A DNA stretch of 58,257 nucleotides. Source: Desulfurococcales archaeon (lineage in GTDB: Archaea > Thermoproteota > Thermoprotei_A > Sulfolobales > NBVN01). The notes below the pieces were generated by a model. That model was not told the origin of the DNA and did not search any database. It saw only the letters and a list, made by a program, of their open reading frames with translations. Both the position numbers and the translations under genes were made by a program. Shown piece after piece: positions 1 to 8,622 of the stretch (position 1 is its first letter; every line of letters begins with the position of its first letter). The stretch is taken from the NCBI GenBank assembly GCA_023255965.1, contig JAGDWE010000056.1, positions 1 through 58,257 on the forward strand. Direction: 5' to 3'.

Positions 1-130
1 TAGGCGATGGGAGCGCTGCTCCGAGCCTAGGCGGATCTCCTCTAGATGGGAGCCCCGTGCCGTTGGGCTCGACGGCCCCGCCCATGAGCCCACATGGGTA
101 CCCAGAGCCCTGTGGGCGAGGTGGAAGTCC
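1..130 (-). ncRNA. Putative GC-rich structured RNA, 3' part outside window
   Basis: No open reading frame of note lies here, and the stretch is far richer in G+C than its surroundings, which in AT-leaning hyperthermophile genomes often marks a structured RNA. Read on the minus strand it starts about 25 nt after a good TATA box (150-158) and folds into successive hairpins: GCCCACA/TGTGGGC, GCCGT/ACGGC and GGAGC/GCTCC. I looked for the SRP RNA core and for the RNase P core motifs and did not find them, so the family is not identified. The RNA would continue beyond position 1. Confidence 0.45.
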
Positions 131-182
131 CTAGATGCGACCAAGAATCTATATAAAATGATTGGAATGAACATCTAGGGAC
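127..182 (-). promoter_or_regulatory. TATA box framed by an 11-bp inverted repeat
   Basis: The minus-strand TATA box TTTTATATA (150-158) sits between GTCCCTAGATG (127-137) and its perfect reverse complement CATCTAGGGAC (172-182). The inner arm covers the predicted start of the GC-rich RNA at about 128. It could be an operator for a dimeric regulator, or one arm could belong to the RNA. The TATA sequence can also be read on the plus strand, but there it matches less well and leads into no obvious gene. Confidence 0.45.
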
Positions 183-242
183 AAACGGCAGCAAATTTAT
201 GCTATCAGTCTTTTAGCGCCAGCTATGATTATATCCATACGA

Positions 243-701
243 TTAAGTTGACCCGTAGACTTTATACATTAATGATACCTTATTATGTAGGGGCTGATAT
301 GCTATAATTGCTGCCAGGATTATAATAAGTACGTTTACATGGCCGTCTACGGATATTATAGGTAATGAGATGGGGCTATTGAAGTAGGATGCTACGTTAT
401 AGTTACTTACCAGGTACGCCAATAAAGTATTTGCCATAGTTATAGCTACGAATATCGCAATCCATAGAATGAACATGTTGATTAAGAATAAATTCCTTAT
501 CCTTCTTTTTAAGTACTCATACCTACTCATAATAAGTCTGACCCTCTTTTCCTTAGGGCTCGTTTTCGCTGCCTTGCTACTCAATTCATTAATTTCACGG
601 ATTACCGAGTCGATATCTGATCTAACAACTATGAACCTAGTAATTAATGAAAATGGTATTAGGGCTAAGATTAATGTCAATACATATATTAGTAAAATCA
701 T
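243..701 (-). CDS. DUF106 / EMC3-like membrane insertase homologue
   Basis: A 152-residue membrane protein of the archaeal DUF106 family, which belongs to the Oxa1/YidC/EMC3/TMCO1 superfamily of membrane protein insertion factors. Residues 1-22 form the first membrane segment. A charged, basic cytosolic coiled region follows (about 30-70), and two or three further hydrophobic segments occupy about 72-150. The gene lies 6 bp after adenylate kinase and downstream of secY at the end of the ribosomal protein cluster, the usual archaeal position for this family, so a role beside the Sec translocon in the cytoplasmic membrane is likely. The identification rests on topology, length and position. Confidence 0.8.
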   Translation of the reverse strand: MILLIYVLTLILALIPFSLITRFIVVRSDIDSVIREINELSSKAAKTSPKEKRVRLIMSRYEYLKRRIRNLFLINMFILWIAIFVAITMANTLLAYLVSNYNVASYFNSPISLPIISVDGHVNVLIIILAAIIAYQPLHNKVSLMYKVYGST

Positions 702-707
702 TGTCGA

Positions 708-1328
708 TCAGCCCAAAGCCGTTATTAGATTAACTATTTCCTGCGCCGCCTCCCCCGGAGCCCCCTCCCTATTATATACTATGCGTACTACCGCGCCAAC
801 CAATACAGCACTAGCTATAGCATACATTCTATTCATCATAAGAAGCTCGTTCAACAGCCTAGGATCATTGTAATCAGCTCTATACCTGTTTTTATCTCTA
901 CCCTGCCTGGACATTATCTCCTCAACACTCGACTCTATGATCACTATGGCTTTAGGCTGTATACGCTTAACAACATATTCAGGCAATCCTGACCAAAACC
1001 CGTTGCCCGTTTTAATCACTGCATGCGTATCAATAATAACCACATTATTACCTACGTCTTGCATGAGATCTATTTCTTTTCTAATCTCCTCTGCAGCCAT
1101 CAACTGAGCGTTTATCTGGACCTCCATCGATTGATGCCTAATTTCATCCCTAGATTTAACAATCCCTTTAGCATGTAGTACGTTAAACATGTAATCGCCG
1201 AAGTTAATCACCTTGACGTTAAATCCTTCAGACGTCAATTCCTTAACCACCAGATTAAGGACCGTAGTTTTACCGACCCCAGGAACTCCAACCACGGCGA
1301 CTACCGTCTTACCCAAGTTAAAAACCAC
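708..1328 (-). CDS. adkA: Archaeal adenylate kinase
   Basis: This enzyme interconverts ATP plus AMP with two ADP in the cytosol. The 206-residue product carries a P-loop GVPGVGKT at residues 14-21 and has the length of the archaeal AdkA type, which differs from bacterial Adk. It follows secY by 14 bp, an arrangement conserved in archaea, and is probably co-transcribed with the ribosomal protein genes. A second acidic/hydrophobic segment ending in IIDTHA (about residues 97-102) fits the Walker B strand. Nothing is unusual apart from a slightly extended C-terminus. Confidence 0.9.
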   Translation of the reverse strand: MVFNLGKTVVAVVGVPGVGKTTVLNLVVKELTSEGFNVKVINFGDYMFNVLHAKGIVKSRDEIRHQSMEVQINAQLMAAEEIRKEIDLMQDVGNNVVIIDTHAVIKTGNGFWSGLPEYVVKRIQPKAIVIIESSVEEIMSRQGRDKNRYRADYNDPRLLNELLMMNRMYAIASAVLVGAVVRIVYNREGAPGEAAQEIVNLITALG

Positions 1329-1342
1329 CGAATCAAATCCAC

Positions 1343-2734
1343 TTACTCACCAATTAATCTTTTAAGTAGCGGGTAAGCCTCTAGGGCCCTCTCATAGGCT
1401 ATCATAGTATAGTACTGCTGTAGGATCCCAACAGTAAGTAATATCCCAGTGCCTGTGCCGTAAGCGCTGAAGATGTCCGCAACAAGAGCTATTAACGCGA
1501 CGATTAATGAGCTAAGCACCGTTAAGGGATAAATATACTTAGCTAATAACGACTCCAACACCTTAGGATTCCTTCTAATCCCCGGTATTTCAAGGCCTGA
1601 ATTAATTAAGTTCTCAGCCTGGGCCGCAGGATTCAACCCAGCTATCTCTACCCACATATAACCGAAGAGAACTGCAAGAACCAACAGAAGCACAGCATAT
1701 GCTGTAACCCTCAGCGGATTTACATATATCTCAATAAGCGAGGATGGAGGTGCTAAATACGTCACAGCCGCTGATAATGCATTTGCTAACCAAGGAACAG
1801 AATCAGCTAGGTACGTAGAGGCTATGTTGTAGAAAAGTATTAGGTCTGAGAAAAGAATGCCTACAAGCAGTATTGGGATGTTAGTAACGTAGAGGAACTG
1901 AAGAGGCACACGGGCCCTAATCCCTGGGGCCCTCTGAGTAGTAACTGGTATATGAACCTTAATACCTTGAAGATAAATCAACACAAACATTAGAAGCAGG
2001 ACAGAAATTAACCCTGTAAGTGAGGGGACTGCCCTATTAACGCCAGCCACGTATCCGTAGAAAAGCCTTTCACTGCTTAAACTACCCCCCATTACAGTTT
2101 GAATCAGGTAAGGTATTATTCCATGGTATTCGTCAGTCCCTGGGATTTTTACGGGGGCAAATATATCCCAAACAATGCTCCTGGCAACACCAGCTAGTAT
2201 AAATAGGCTGACGCCGCTACCAATACCCCAACCCTTCTGAATAGTTTCATCGATCATTAAAAGGAATATCGCTCCTAACATGAACTGAGCAAAGATAATT
2301 AACGTCACATAAGATTCCAATCTATAGTACATGGCATAACCCAAGCCCTCAACTATCGCAATGATTATAGCTAATCCCTTCTGAGACTGGGTAAATAACC
2401 TACGGCCCTCAGGATCCCTTAAATCTATATTAAGTATTTTAGCACCTACAAGTATCTGGAGTATCAACCCAGCAGTAACTATAGGACCTATGCCTAACTG
2501 AGCGAGCGTTCCCTGCTGCGATGCGAAAACTATGCTAATTAGTGTAGGTAATTGAACGCCCGTAACTCCATACTTAGCTAGTGGGTAGACTAACGTGCTC
2601 GCCATAGCATAGTATATTACTAGTGATGCGAGAGTGAATAATAATCTAAACTTCAGGTCAGGCCTCCTAGCCGGCTTAGGAGTTGATGGAAAGTAATCAC
2701 CAATTACAGCAAAAAATTTTAACACATTAACCAA
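1343..2734 (-). CDS. secY: Protein translocase subunit SecY
   Basis: The central channel subunit of the Sec translocon in the cytoplasmic membrane. The 463-residue product has about ten hydrophobic segments. A periplasmic-side loop with a plug-like region follows segment 1 (about residues 55-75), and the cytosolic loops contain the conserved basic stretches (TTQRAPGIRARVP, about 265-277, and GIRRNPK, about 384-390) that contact the ribosome. Its start overlaps the end of the L15 gene by 8 bp, the standard archaeal L15-secY arrangement, so the two are translationally coupled. SecE and SecG/Sec61-beta are not in the window. Confidence 0.96.
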   Translation of the reverse strand: MVNVLKFFAVIGDYFPSTPKPARRPDLKFRLLFTLASLVIYYAMASTLVYPLAKYGVTGVQLPTLISIVFASQQGTLAQLGIGPIVTAGLILQILVGAKILNIDLRDPEGRRLFTQSQKGLAIIIAIVEGLGYAMYYRLESYVTLIIFAQFMLGAIFLLMIDETIQKGWGIGSGVSLFILAGVARSIVWDIFAPVKIPGTDEYHGIIPYLIQTVMGGSLSSERLFYGYVAGVNRAVPSLTGLISVLLLMFVLIYLQGIKVHIPVTTQRAPGIRARVPLQFLYVTNIPILLVGILFSDLILFYNIASTYLADSVPWLANALSAAVTYLAPPSSLIEIYVNPLRVTAYAVLLLVLAVLFGYMWVEIAGLNPAAQAENLINSGLEIPGIRRNPKVLESLLAKYIYPLTVLSSLIVALIALVADIFSAYGTGTGILLTVGILQQYYTMIAYERALEAYPLLKRLIGE

Positions 2735-3188
2735 TTCCAGTCCCTTGACCCGTTATCACGACTTCGCCGCCTACTTCCCTAATTTTACCCTCGGCGCTCT
2801 CAGAGATGCTATCAACATACACTTTAACTCTATAGTTCACGCTGCCTTCACCCAACAACTTATTGATCCCCAATGACCTCAGATCCACGACTATCTTATC
2901 ACCATCGTATGAGGCTCTACCACTCCTCACCAACTTCTCTACCAAATCATTAAGTTGATTTAAGTTGATCACATTATGCTTAACTACGGATCTACGAGGA
3001 GGTGTGAAGCCATGTTTTCCATACCAATCAGGCGCGTATTTGATGGTCCACGACCATTTATGCTTATGCATGCCTACAGCCCCCCTACCCCCCCTACTAC
3101 CGCTTTTCCGGTGCTGACCTACGTTACCGTAGCCATGAGTCCTATAACCTCTATACTTCCTCGACTTCTTACCTCTCCTAATAACCAT
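2727..3188 (-). CDS. rpl15: Ribosomal protein uL15
   Basis: Large-subunit protein of 153 residues. The basic, Gly-rich N-terminus (RKYRGYRTHGYGNVGQHRK, residues 10-28) is typical of uL15, which threads through 23S rRNA. The C-terminal half forms the KOW-free globular domain. It lies between L30 and secY, as in other archaea, and overlaps secY by 8 bp. Confidence 0.95.
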   Translation of the reverse strand: MVIRRGKKSRKYRGYRTHGYGNVGQHRKSGSRGGRGAVGMHKHKWSWTIKYAPDWYGKHGFTPPRRSVVKHNVINLNQLNDLVEKLVRSGRASYDGDKIVVDLRSLGINKLLGEGSVNYRVKVYVDSISESAEGKIREVGGEVVITGQGTGIG

Positions 3189-3189
3189 C

Positions 3190-3660
3190 CTATATCATCC
3201 TCATAACTAAGTTGTTTATCTCACTCCCTCTATAACCTAGTTCACCACCAGACTTAAAGGGTTTCCTAATGCTTCGCTTAAATCCCCCCTTGGGTGGATG
3301 CAGCCTAAATATAGGTTTAATGCCATCAACCTTATGCCATAATATCTTACAATTAATTAAGCTGTCTACCAATTCATCAATGCTATCAACCTTGAATAAC
3401 TTCTTAATATCGTCAGGTGATATCCTTCTATTACCAACTAACCTCCCTCTACGTAAAATTAATTCCTTCAATACCTCTCTATCTACCTCGCCCCAAGTAA
3501 CCCAATCCTTAATAACATCTAGCATCCCCCTTAAGCTATCAGTATCTGGGTAGATAACAGCGTGATACTTCTTATGAAGTCTTAAGAGCTTTAATGTACT
3601 CCTCACCTCTGGCGGCGTATCTGGATCTCCCCTGAGCCTAATTATCAGCAACAAAGCCAT
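3190..3660 (-). CDS. rpl30: Ribosomal protein uL30
   Basis: Large-subunit protein of 156 residues, the long archaeal/eukaryotic form of uL30. The first residues (ALLLIIRLRGDPDTPPEV) give the conserved RG.....P...V.. segment. The basic C-terminal half, with HPPKGGFKRSIRKPF at about 121-135, is the archaeal extension. Position between S5 and L15 supports the call. One base separates it from L15, so coupling is likely. Confidence 0.94.
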   Translation of the reverse strand: MALLLIIRLRGDPDTPPEVRSTLKLLRLHKKYHAVIYPDTDSLRGMLDVIKDWVTWGEVDREVLKELILRRGRLVGNRRISPDDIKKLFKVDSIDELVDSLINCKILWHKVDGIKPIFRLHPPKGGFKRSIRKPFKSGGELGYRGSEINNLVMRMI

Positions 3661-3663
3661 ATC

Positions 3664-4302
3664 TTACTGACCCCTAGCCCAATCGTAAATAGTTACAAAT
3701 TTATAGGTATTCTTAAGGGCTTCATATGTAGCTAGAGCAAAGTTTAAGGTAGTCCTCGTCTCCCCCTTAGACCAAGTCCAGGCATCATTTATGCCTGCAT
3801 ACCTAAGGATCACCTTCGCTACCTCACCAGCAACTAATCCGGTACCTTTAGGAGCTGGCATTAGCCTAATGACCACACTTCCCGATTTGCCTACCACAGT
3901 AAAGGGCAGGCTATGAGGATCTCTGCATGAGCACTCCCAGCTACCGCAGCCCCTTCTAATTGGCGTTATGTTTAATTTTGCATCGATTAATGCCTTTTCA
4001 ATAGCCTGCCTCAACTGTTTCGCCTTACCGAACCCTATGCCTACGTATCCACTAAAGTTCCCAGCAACAACTAAGGCCCTAAATCTCGTCAGTTCACCAG
4101 CATCCGTCTGTTTTTGAACTATGGACACGTCGATAATCTCATACTTAAGGTCAGGCAATAAATAATCAACTATCTCTGGCTCCTGTATAACCATGTTGTT
4201 ATCAAATATGTCCTTGATGCTAACAATCCTTCCCTCCTTAACCATCCTACCTAACCTTGTTTTAGGAATCCATTCTTCGAGCGATTGTGACTGTGCGCTC
4301 AT
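3664..4302 (-). CDS. rps5: Ribosomal protein uS5
   Basis: Small-subunit protein of 212 residues. The double-stranded RNA-binding-like domain contains VVAGNFSGYVGIGFGKAK (about residues 78-95). The second domain has the conserved RLMPAPKGTGLVAGEVAKVI stretch (about 146-165). Cysteines near 119-125 (RRGCGSWECSC) are common in archaeal S5. uS5 helps maintain decoding fidelity at the mRNA entry side. The gene lies 3 bp upstream of L30. Confidence 0.96.
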   Translation of the reverse strand: MSAQSQSLEEWIPKTRLGRMVKEGRIVSIKDIFDNNMVIQEPEIVDYLLPDLKYEIIDVSIVQKQTDAGELTRFRALVVAGNFSGYVGIGFGKAKQLRQAIEKALIDAKLNITPIRRGCGSWECSCRDPHSLPFTVVGKSGSVVIRLMPAPKGTGLVAGEVAKVILRYAGINDAWTWSKGETRTTLNFALATYEALKNTYKFVTIYDWARGQ

Positions 4303-4312
4303 CTATGACCAC

Positions 4313-4906
4313 CTAACTATAGTTACTTAAAATAAGCTTCTTAACCTCGTCGAAGTGCTTAGGTAACTCTCTAGGGTCTAGACCTCTAGCTAATACCCTT
4401 GAAAACATCCTCTTAAATAAATCCTCATTGCGGTTTAATAATTCCTCGGCATACTTAGCTATATGTTCACCACGAATCCTATCATCACCAGGCAAGACCT
4501 CTTCTGAAACAGGTACCTCTATACCGGCATCTATACATCCTTTAATTACCGCAAAGACCCTACCTCCCTTGGTAGGTCTATGAAGACCTATATCAGGCAC
4601 CGCGTATTTAATACCTAATTTCTTAGCGCTAAGACATAGCAAGAGCCCCGTCAAATACGCTGCCGGGGTATTATTTGCATCTCCTTTCCATCCAATTTTA
4701 AATAAGGACTTACTGTGTAATCCAGCTAGTATTATATCACCCTTAGCCGCGAATTTAACGATTTGCGCTATAACGTATTCGTTGGTCAATCTAACTACCA
4801 ACCTTACCTTGTTCCCTGATTTAATCATCTTATATCTTTTATAGTAATTAGTCTTCCCTTCCCTCCTACGCTTTCTAGGAACTTTATACCTAGGCCCCCT
4901 AGCCAT
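4313..4906 (-). CDS. rpl18: Ribosomal protein uL18
   Basis: Large-subunit protein that binds 5S rRNA together with uL5. The start at 4906 gives the usual N-terminus MARGPRYKVPRKRRREG. An in-frame TTG two codons earlier is less likely, because a GAGGT ribosome-binding sequence sits about 9 nt before the ATG. The product is about 197 residues, the archaeal length. The basic N-terminus and the central VPDIGLHRPTKGGRVFAV segment are diagnostic. Confidence 0.94.
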   Translation of the reverse strand: MARGPRYKVPRKRRREGKTNYYKRYKMIKSGNKVRLVVRLTNEYVIAQIVKFAAKGDIILAGLHSKSLFKIGWKGDANNTPAAYLTGLLLCLSAKKLGIKYAVPDIGLHRPTKGGRVFAVIKGCIDAGIEVPVSEEVLPGDDRIRGEHIAKYAEELLNRNEDLFKRMFSRVLARGLDPRELPKHFDEVKKLILSNYS

Positions 4907-4918
4907 TAGCAACTTACC

Positions 4919-5374
4919 TCACACTATTCCACTAATCCCTACATCCCTTAAATACCTCTTTAGATCCGATAAACTCTTAAATGCCCCACCCTTAGCTAGC
5001 CTATATGCTCTCCTATACACCTTAGCGTCTATTACCTCATGATCTCTTAACCATTTTAGGTACCTCCTCAACTTTCTAACAGTATTTATCCATAACCTTC
5101 TACTATCTATCCTTGCATCAGCTGCCCCCTTTCTTTTACCACTACCCCTCCTATGACCTGACTTCCTCTTCCTATGCCTTTCCCTCCACCTCCCCCTCGA
5201 ATTCCCTTTCTTATACTCAACCCTTATAACGCCATCCTTAATTAACTTCTTAATGCCCTCCCTTGTTACATTACCTGAAACTTCGTCTATCCTATTAATA
5301 TCTATTTTAATCCTAGACTCGCCGATCCCTAACACACTAGCTGCAAGCCTTTTCTGAAGCGATAGATTAGTCAT
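4919..5374 (-). CDS. rpl19e: Ribosomal protein eL19
   Basis: A 151-residue protein of the archaeal/eukaryotic eL19 family. It begins with LQKRLAASVLGIGESRI and contains the very basic central stretch around residues 60-90 (RGRWRERHRKRKSGHRRG) that wraps around 23S rRNA. The long helical C-terminal part (RLWINTVRKLRRYLKWLRD) is characteristic. There is no bacterial counterpart. It lies between L32e and L18 in conserved archaeal order. Confidence 0.95.
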   Translation of the reverse strand: MTNLSLQKRLAASVLGIGESRIKIDINRIDEVSGNVTREGIKKLIKDGVIRVEYKKGNSRGRWRERHRKRKSGHRRGSGKRKGAADARIDSRRLWINTVRKLRRYLKWLRDHEVIDAKVYRRAYRLAKGGAFKSLSDLKRYLRDVGISGIV

Positions 5375-5378
5375 TTAA

Positions 5379-5765
5379 CTACACCAAGGAATTAGCTATT
5401 ACAAAACCTAGTTCTCTAGCTTTATTAATTATCTCTAATCTCTTCCTCAGCCCTACATTACCGCCAACATATACTATGACCTCCTTAGGATTGTATTTAG
5501 CTAACTCGCTAGCATTATATACGACCACCGGCTTAACTCCCTTAGGATGCAGATACCTTATTTCGCTAGGTGTTCTATAACCAACCGTAACTACCGGAGG
5601 ATGACCCTTAAGCTTAAGCCTCATCGGATTATCGTGGCCCTTAGGCTTCCTCCACTTTGGATCATTCCTGAACTTTATGAACTTCCACCAGACGTTACGT
5701 AGAAATAGCAGCTTCCTCTTCTTCTTAATCAACCTAGCTAGCTTTTTCTTATCCTTAACTAACAT
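5379..5765 (-). CDS. rpl32e: Ribosomal protein eL32
   Basis: Archaeal/eukaryotic large-subunit protein of 128 residues. The core motif WRKPKGHDNPMRLKLKGHPP (about 38-57) followed by VGYRTPSEIRYLHPKGVKPVVV is the family signature. It overlaps the end of the L6 gene by 7 bp and lies 4 bp before L19e. Confidence 0.95.
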   Translation of the reverse strand: MLVKDKKKLARLIKKKRKLLFLRNVWWKFIKFRNDPKWRKPKGHDNPMRLKLKGHPPVVTVGYRTPSEIRYLHPKGVKPVVVYNASELAKYNPKEVIVYVGGNVGLRKRLEIINKARELGFVIANSLV

Positions 5766-6322
5766 AGCGACCCACCTAGTGCATATCCTTTCTCATAAAT
5801 ATAGATACCATCTACGAAAATTCTTCTATCAAGGTCTGCAACTTTAGTTGCACGCTCTATGTTCGCAGCAGTTTGAGCTACCTCATTTATATCCGCACCC
5901 TCCACTATAACGTCATCACCTTTCACACACACCTTAACATTACCCAGAATCTTGGCTATCCTCGGCGATTTCTCGCCCATGAAGTTCTCTACAATGACCT
6001 TATCTCCGGAAACCTTGACCGTTGCAGGGAAATGAGCGTATACTATCTTAAGCTTGTATCTAAACCCTTTAGTAACACCATCTATCATATTCCTTACATG
6101 CCTGCCGATCGTATATGTTAAGGCCTTAAGCCTTCTATTAGCAAAGTATGAAAGCACAATTATCTTATTCCCCTCCCTAAGCAATTTTATGTTCTTAAAG
6201 GATCCGAAGTCCCTAACTATCTCCCCCTTAGGCCCTCTAACACGTATTTTTAATCCATCGATATGTACTTCAACGCCCTCTGGTATTACCACTTCATCCT
6301 TAACGATAACTTCCTTAACCAC
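5759..6322 (-). CDS. rpl6: Ribosomal protein uL6
   Basis: Large-subunit protein of 187 residues with the tandem alpha/beta repeat architecture of uL6. The first domain holds VEVHIDGLKIRVRGPKGEI, and the second holds KVSGDKVIVENFMGEKSPR. uL6 contacts the sarcin-ricin region near the factor-binding site. Position between S8 and L32e is the canonical spc-operon order in archaea. Confidence 0.95.
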   Translation of the reverse strand: MVKEVIVKDEVVIPEGVEVHIDGLKIRVRGPKGEIVRDFGSFKNIKLLREGNKIIVLSYFANRRLKALTYTIGRHVRNMIDGVTKGFRYKLKIVYAHFPATVKVSGDKVIVENFMGEKSPRIAKILGNVKVCVKGDDVIVEGADINEVAQTAANIERATKVADLDRRIFVDGIYIYEKGYALGGSLC

Positions 6323-6333
6323 CGTGCACCACC

Positions 6334-6735
6334 TTAATACACATAGGCTAGTAGCACTCCGCCGATCCTCATATCTAGTGCTTCCCTATGCGAAATTACA
6401 CCCCTAGAAGTACTTATGATGATGATCCCTATATCCCTAGACGGCAGATGCTTCCTCAGCCAGTAAGGCATAGATATTAGCTGATCATACGTGACTGAGT
6501 ACCTGGGCTTTATTACGCCAACCTTATTAATCCTGCCTAGCAACTGCACTTTTATTTTACCCCACCTGCCATCATCTATGTACTCAAATTCCCCGATGTA
6601 TCCATATTTCTGCATGACCCTTAAGACCATCGCTATTAACTTAGAAGCCGGCCATACGACAGCCTCCTTGTGCCTCCTCACCTCGCAGTTCATTATCGTT
6701 GATAACGCATTAGCTAATGGATCTATGACCACCAT
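6334..6735 (-). CDS. rps8: Ribosomal protein uS8
   Basis: Small-subunit protein of 133 residues that binds the central domain of 16S rRNA. The N-terminus DPLANALSTIMNCEVRRHKE and the C-terminal IGIIIISTSRGVISHREALD (a variant of the STS.G..T/S...A signature) identify it. The next gene upstream is S14, as in other archaea. Confidence 0.95.
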   Translation of the reverse strand: MVVIDPLANALSTIMNCEVRRHKEAVVWPASKLIAMVLRVMQKYGYIGEFEYIDDGRWGKIKVQLLGRINKVGVIKPRYSVTYDQLISMPYWLRKHLPSRDIGIIIISTSRGVISHREALDMRIGGVLLAYVY

Positions 6736-6745
6736 TTCCTACACC

Positions 6746-6910
6746 TCATGAGTATTTCCTGAAGCCTAAGGAATAAGCCACCTCCCTAAAGCATTGCCTA
6801 CACAAGTATAAGCCATATTTTTGAATAACTGCATCCCTACTACCACATCTAATGCATACCTGAACCCCACGTCCGTATCTCCTATTTATTGACGGCCTAA
6901 ACTTACCCAT
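6746..6910 (-). CDS. rps14: Ribosomal protein uS14, zinc-binding type
   Basis: A 54-residue gene lying exactly in the gap between S8 and L5, the conserved place for S14. Translation from the ATG at 6910 gives MGKFRPSINRRYGRG followed by a zinc ribbon with cysteines at residues 19, 22, 37 and 40. It ends FREVAYSLGFRKYS, close to the family consensus. uS14 sits in the head of the small subunit. It is short enough to be missed by length-filtered gene finding. Confidence 0.93.
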   Translation of the reverse strand: MGKFRPSINRRYGRGVQVCIRCGSRDAVIQKYGLYLCRQCFREVAYSLGFRKYS

Positions 6911-6912
6911 AT

Positions 6913-7473
6913 TTAAACCACCTCAACACCAAGCACATGCTCAAAGAAAGCTACGGCCTCATCACGCGAGATCCTATGCCTTCGCGGTATGGAAGACCTC
7001 TTCCTACGTCTCCTCATAACCCTATACCCAGGCCTTTCAAGGGTCACCGCAACATCCATTCCGAAAATACCTAAGTCGGGGTCGTACTTAACCCCAGGGA
7101 TAATAATATGCTCCTTAATGCCTATCGACACATTGCCGTAGTCGTCGAAACTGGATCTCCTAACTCTCCTGCCTACGGCATCAAGTACTAGATTGAGGAA
7201 CTTTAATGCCCTCTCCCCACGTAGAGTTACTACTACAGCTATTGGTTCGCCCCTCCGTATGCCAAACTCCTTTATAGATTTCTTAGCCCTTCTATATGAT
7301 GGTTTCTGACTCGTTAACATCTCAAGTATGGTAGCCGCCTTCTGCAATCTCTCGCCGCTCTCCCCGACACCTATGTTTACAGTAACCTTAGATATCCTAG
7401 GCCTTAACATCGGATTGCTCTCCCACCTCTTAACAAAGTATTCAATACCGGCTGAATCATCCCTAACCGACAT
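6913..7473 (-). CDS. rpl5: Ribosomal protein uL5
   Basis: Large-subunit protein of 186 residues that binds 5S rRNA and contacts the P-site tRNA. Motifs include PRISKVTVNIGVGESGERL (about 22-40), the KSIKEFGIRRGEPI segment and GIKEHIIIPGVKYDPDLGIFGMDV (about 118-141). Its start overlaps the end of S4e by 11 bp, implying coupled translation. Confidence 0.95.
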   Translation of the reverse strand: MSVRDDSAGIEYFVKRWESNPMLRPRISKVTVNIGVGESGERLQKAATILEMLTSQKPSYRRAKKSIKEFGIRRGEPIAVVVTLRGERALKFLNLVLDAVGRRVRRSSFDDYGNVSIGIKEHIIIPGVKYDPDLGIFGMDVAVTLERPGYRVMRRRRKRSSIPRRHRISRDEAVAFFEHVLGVEVV

Positions 7474-8230
7474 TTAAAGCCACCTTAGGCAACGTTATCT
7501 CAGGAGATTCCCTCCCTATAACAAACACCTTATCCAGCGTTGTGTAGATAACTTCCTTATTAGTACACTCTATCTTAACTTGCCTTCTATATCTACGCAT
7601 GCCTGGAGCTACATTAATTAACCGACCAACCTTACCTACGTTACGTCCATCAGTAACTATCACTAAAGATCCTTCCTCCAGAGGTATGTATTTAAGTACC
7701 TCCTGCCTAGGTATGGATAATTTAAGCGTACCCATAGTCGCATATGAATCCTCCACAGGCCTTGATGGATCGCTAACCCTAATTAACACGTTTCTACCAT
7801 CATGAAGGTTCAGCTGTATGTGACCGCCCTTAACTACAGTTTTATTCTCAATGCGACATAACTTGAACGATGCCTCATCCCTACTTATAGGGATTAGCGT
7901 AAGGTAGTCTACAGGAGCCGGAATTACTCTAAACACTTCGCCGGTATCCACCACCTCTACTACATCCATCAATCCCACTGGGTACCTATAATTGGTCCTA
8001 ACAACGCAATCCACCTTAAAATGGCCCTCAGCAATCAATTTCCTCGCCTCCCGCCCTGTTTCCGCATACCTAAGGATGTCCCTTACTATTAATAGTAGTG
8101 GTATTGATTTCGAAGCCGGATGAGGTCCGCATGAAGGCCTAACCACCCACTTAAACTCTTTCCTTAGCACTGGCCAGAAATCCGGTGATGCAAGCCTCTT
8201 TAAATGCCTAGATCCACCCATCTTACCCAT
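7463..8230 (-). CDS. rps4e: Ribosomal protein eS4
   Basis: A 255-residue archaeal/eukaryotic small-subunit protein. The N-terminal region (GGSRHLKRLASPDFWPVLRK) is followed by an S4-like RNA-binding domain (about 40-105), a central beta domain, and a C-terminal KOW motif (YIPLEEGSLVIVTDGRNVGKVG, about 181-202). Order L24-S4e-L5 is the archaeal standard. Confidence 0.95.
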   Translation of the reverse strand: MGKMGGSRHLKRLASPDFWPVLRKEFKWVVRPSCGPHPASKSIPLLLIVRDILRYAETGREARKLIAEGHFKVDCVVRTNYRYPVGLMDVVEVVDTGEVFRVIPAPVDYLTLIPISRDEASFKLCRIENKTVVKGGHIQLNLHDGRNVLIRVSDPSRPVEDSYATMGTLKLSIPRQEVLKYIPLEEGSLVIVTDGRNVGKVGRLINVAPGMRRYRRQVKIECTNKEVIYTTLDKVFVIGRESPEITLPKVALNVG

Positions 8231-8236
8231 TATCCG

Positions 8237-8614
8237 TCACCCAGCCTTAGTCGCTACCCCCTTACGTCTCTTAATAATTTCCTCCCTTAATTTATCACTC
8301 ATGTCAACCTTAGTTATTATAACCTTCGATGGATGTATCCCATAGTATACCGGGGTACCATCAGATCTCTTCATAGTAACTCCCTCAACATATATCCTAA
8401 CCCTCTTTAAGTCGACTTTAACTACCTTACCTTCATGACCTGCCCAATCACCCCTTAATATTTTAACTACATCCCCTACCCTTATTGGCAACCTCTTAAC
8501 ACCATACCTACTCATTAGGTCATCCGCTAATCTAGCATTAAATAATTTACGTCTCTTATGGAGGGGTGCATTAATTAATTGAAGCCTTTGCTTACTTGGC
8601 TTTGACGACCCCAT
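8237..8614 (-). CDS. rpl24: Ribosomal protein uL24
   Basis: Large-subunit assembly initiator protein of 125 residues. The KOW motif VGDVVKILRGDWAGHEGKV lies at about 46-64. The N-terminus SSKPSKQRLQLINAPLHKR matches archaeal uL24. It lies between L14 and S4e with short spacers on both sides. Confidence 0.94.
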   Translation of the reverse strand: MGSSKPSKQRLQLINAPLHKRRKLFNARLADDLMSRYGVKRLPIRVGDVVKILRGDWAGHEGKVVKVDLKRVRIYVEGVTMKRSDGTPVYYGIHPSKVIITKVDMSDKLREEIIKRRKGVATKAG

Positions 8615-8622
8615 CGGAGCAC

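Noticed and set aside
1..130. SRP RNA suggested by a GGAGCAGC string on the minus strand
   Set aside because: The tetraloop and the opposite strand of helix 8 are not present; GGAGC instead pairs with the nearby GCTCC.
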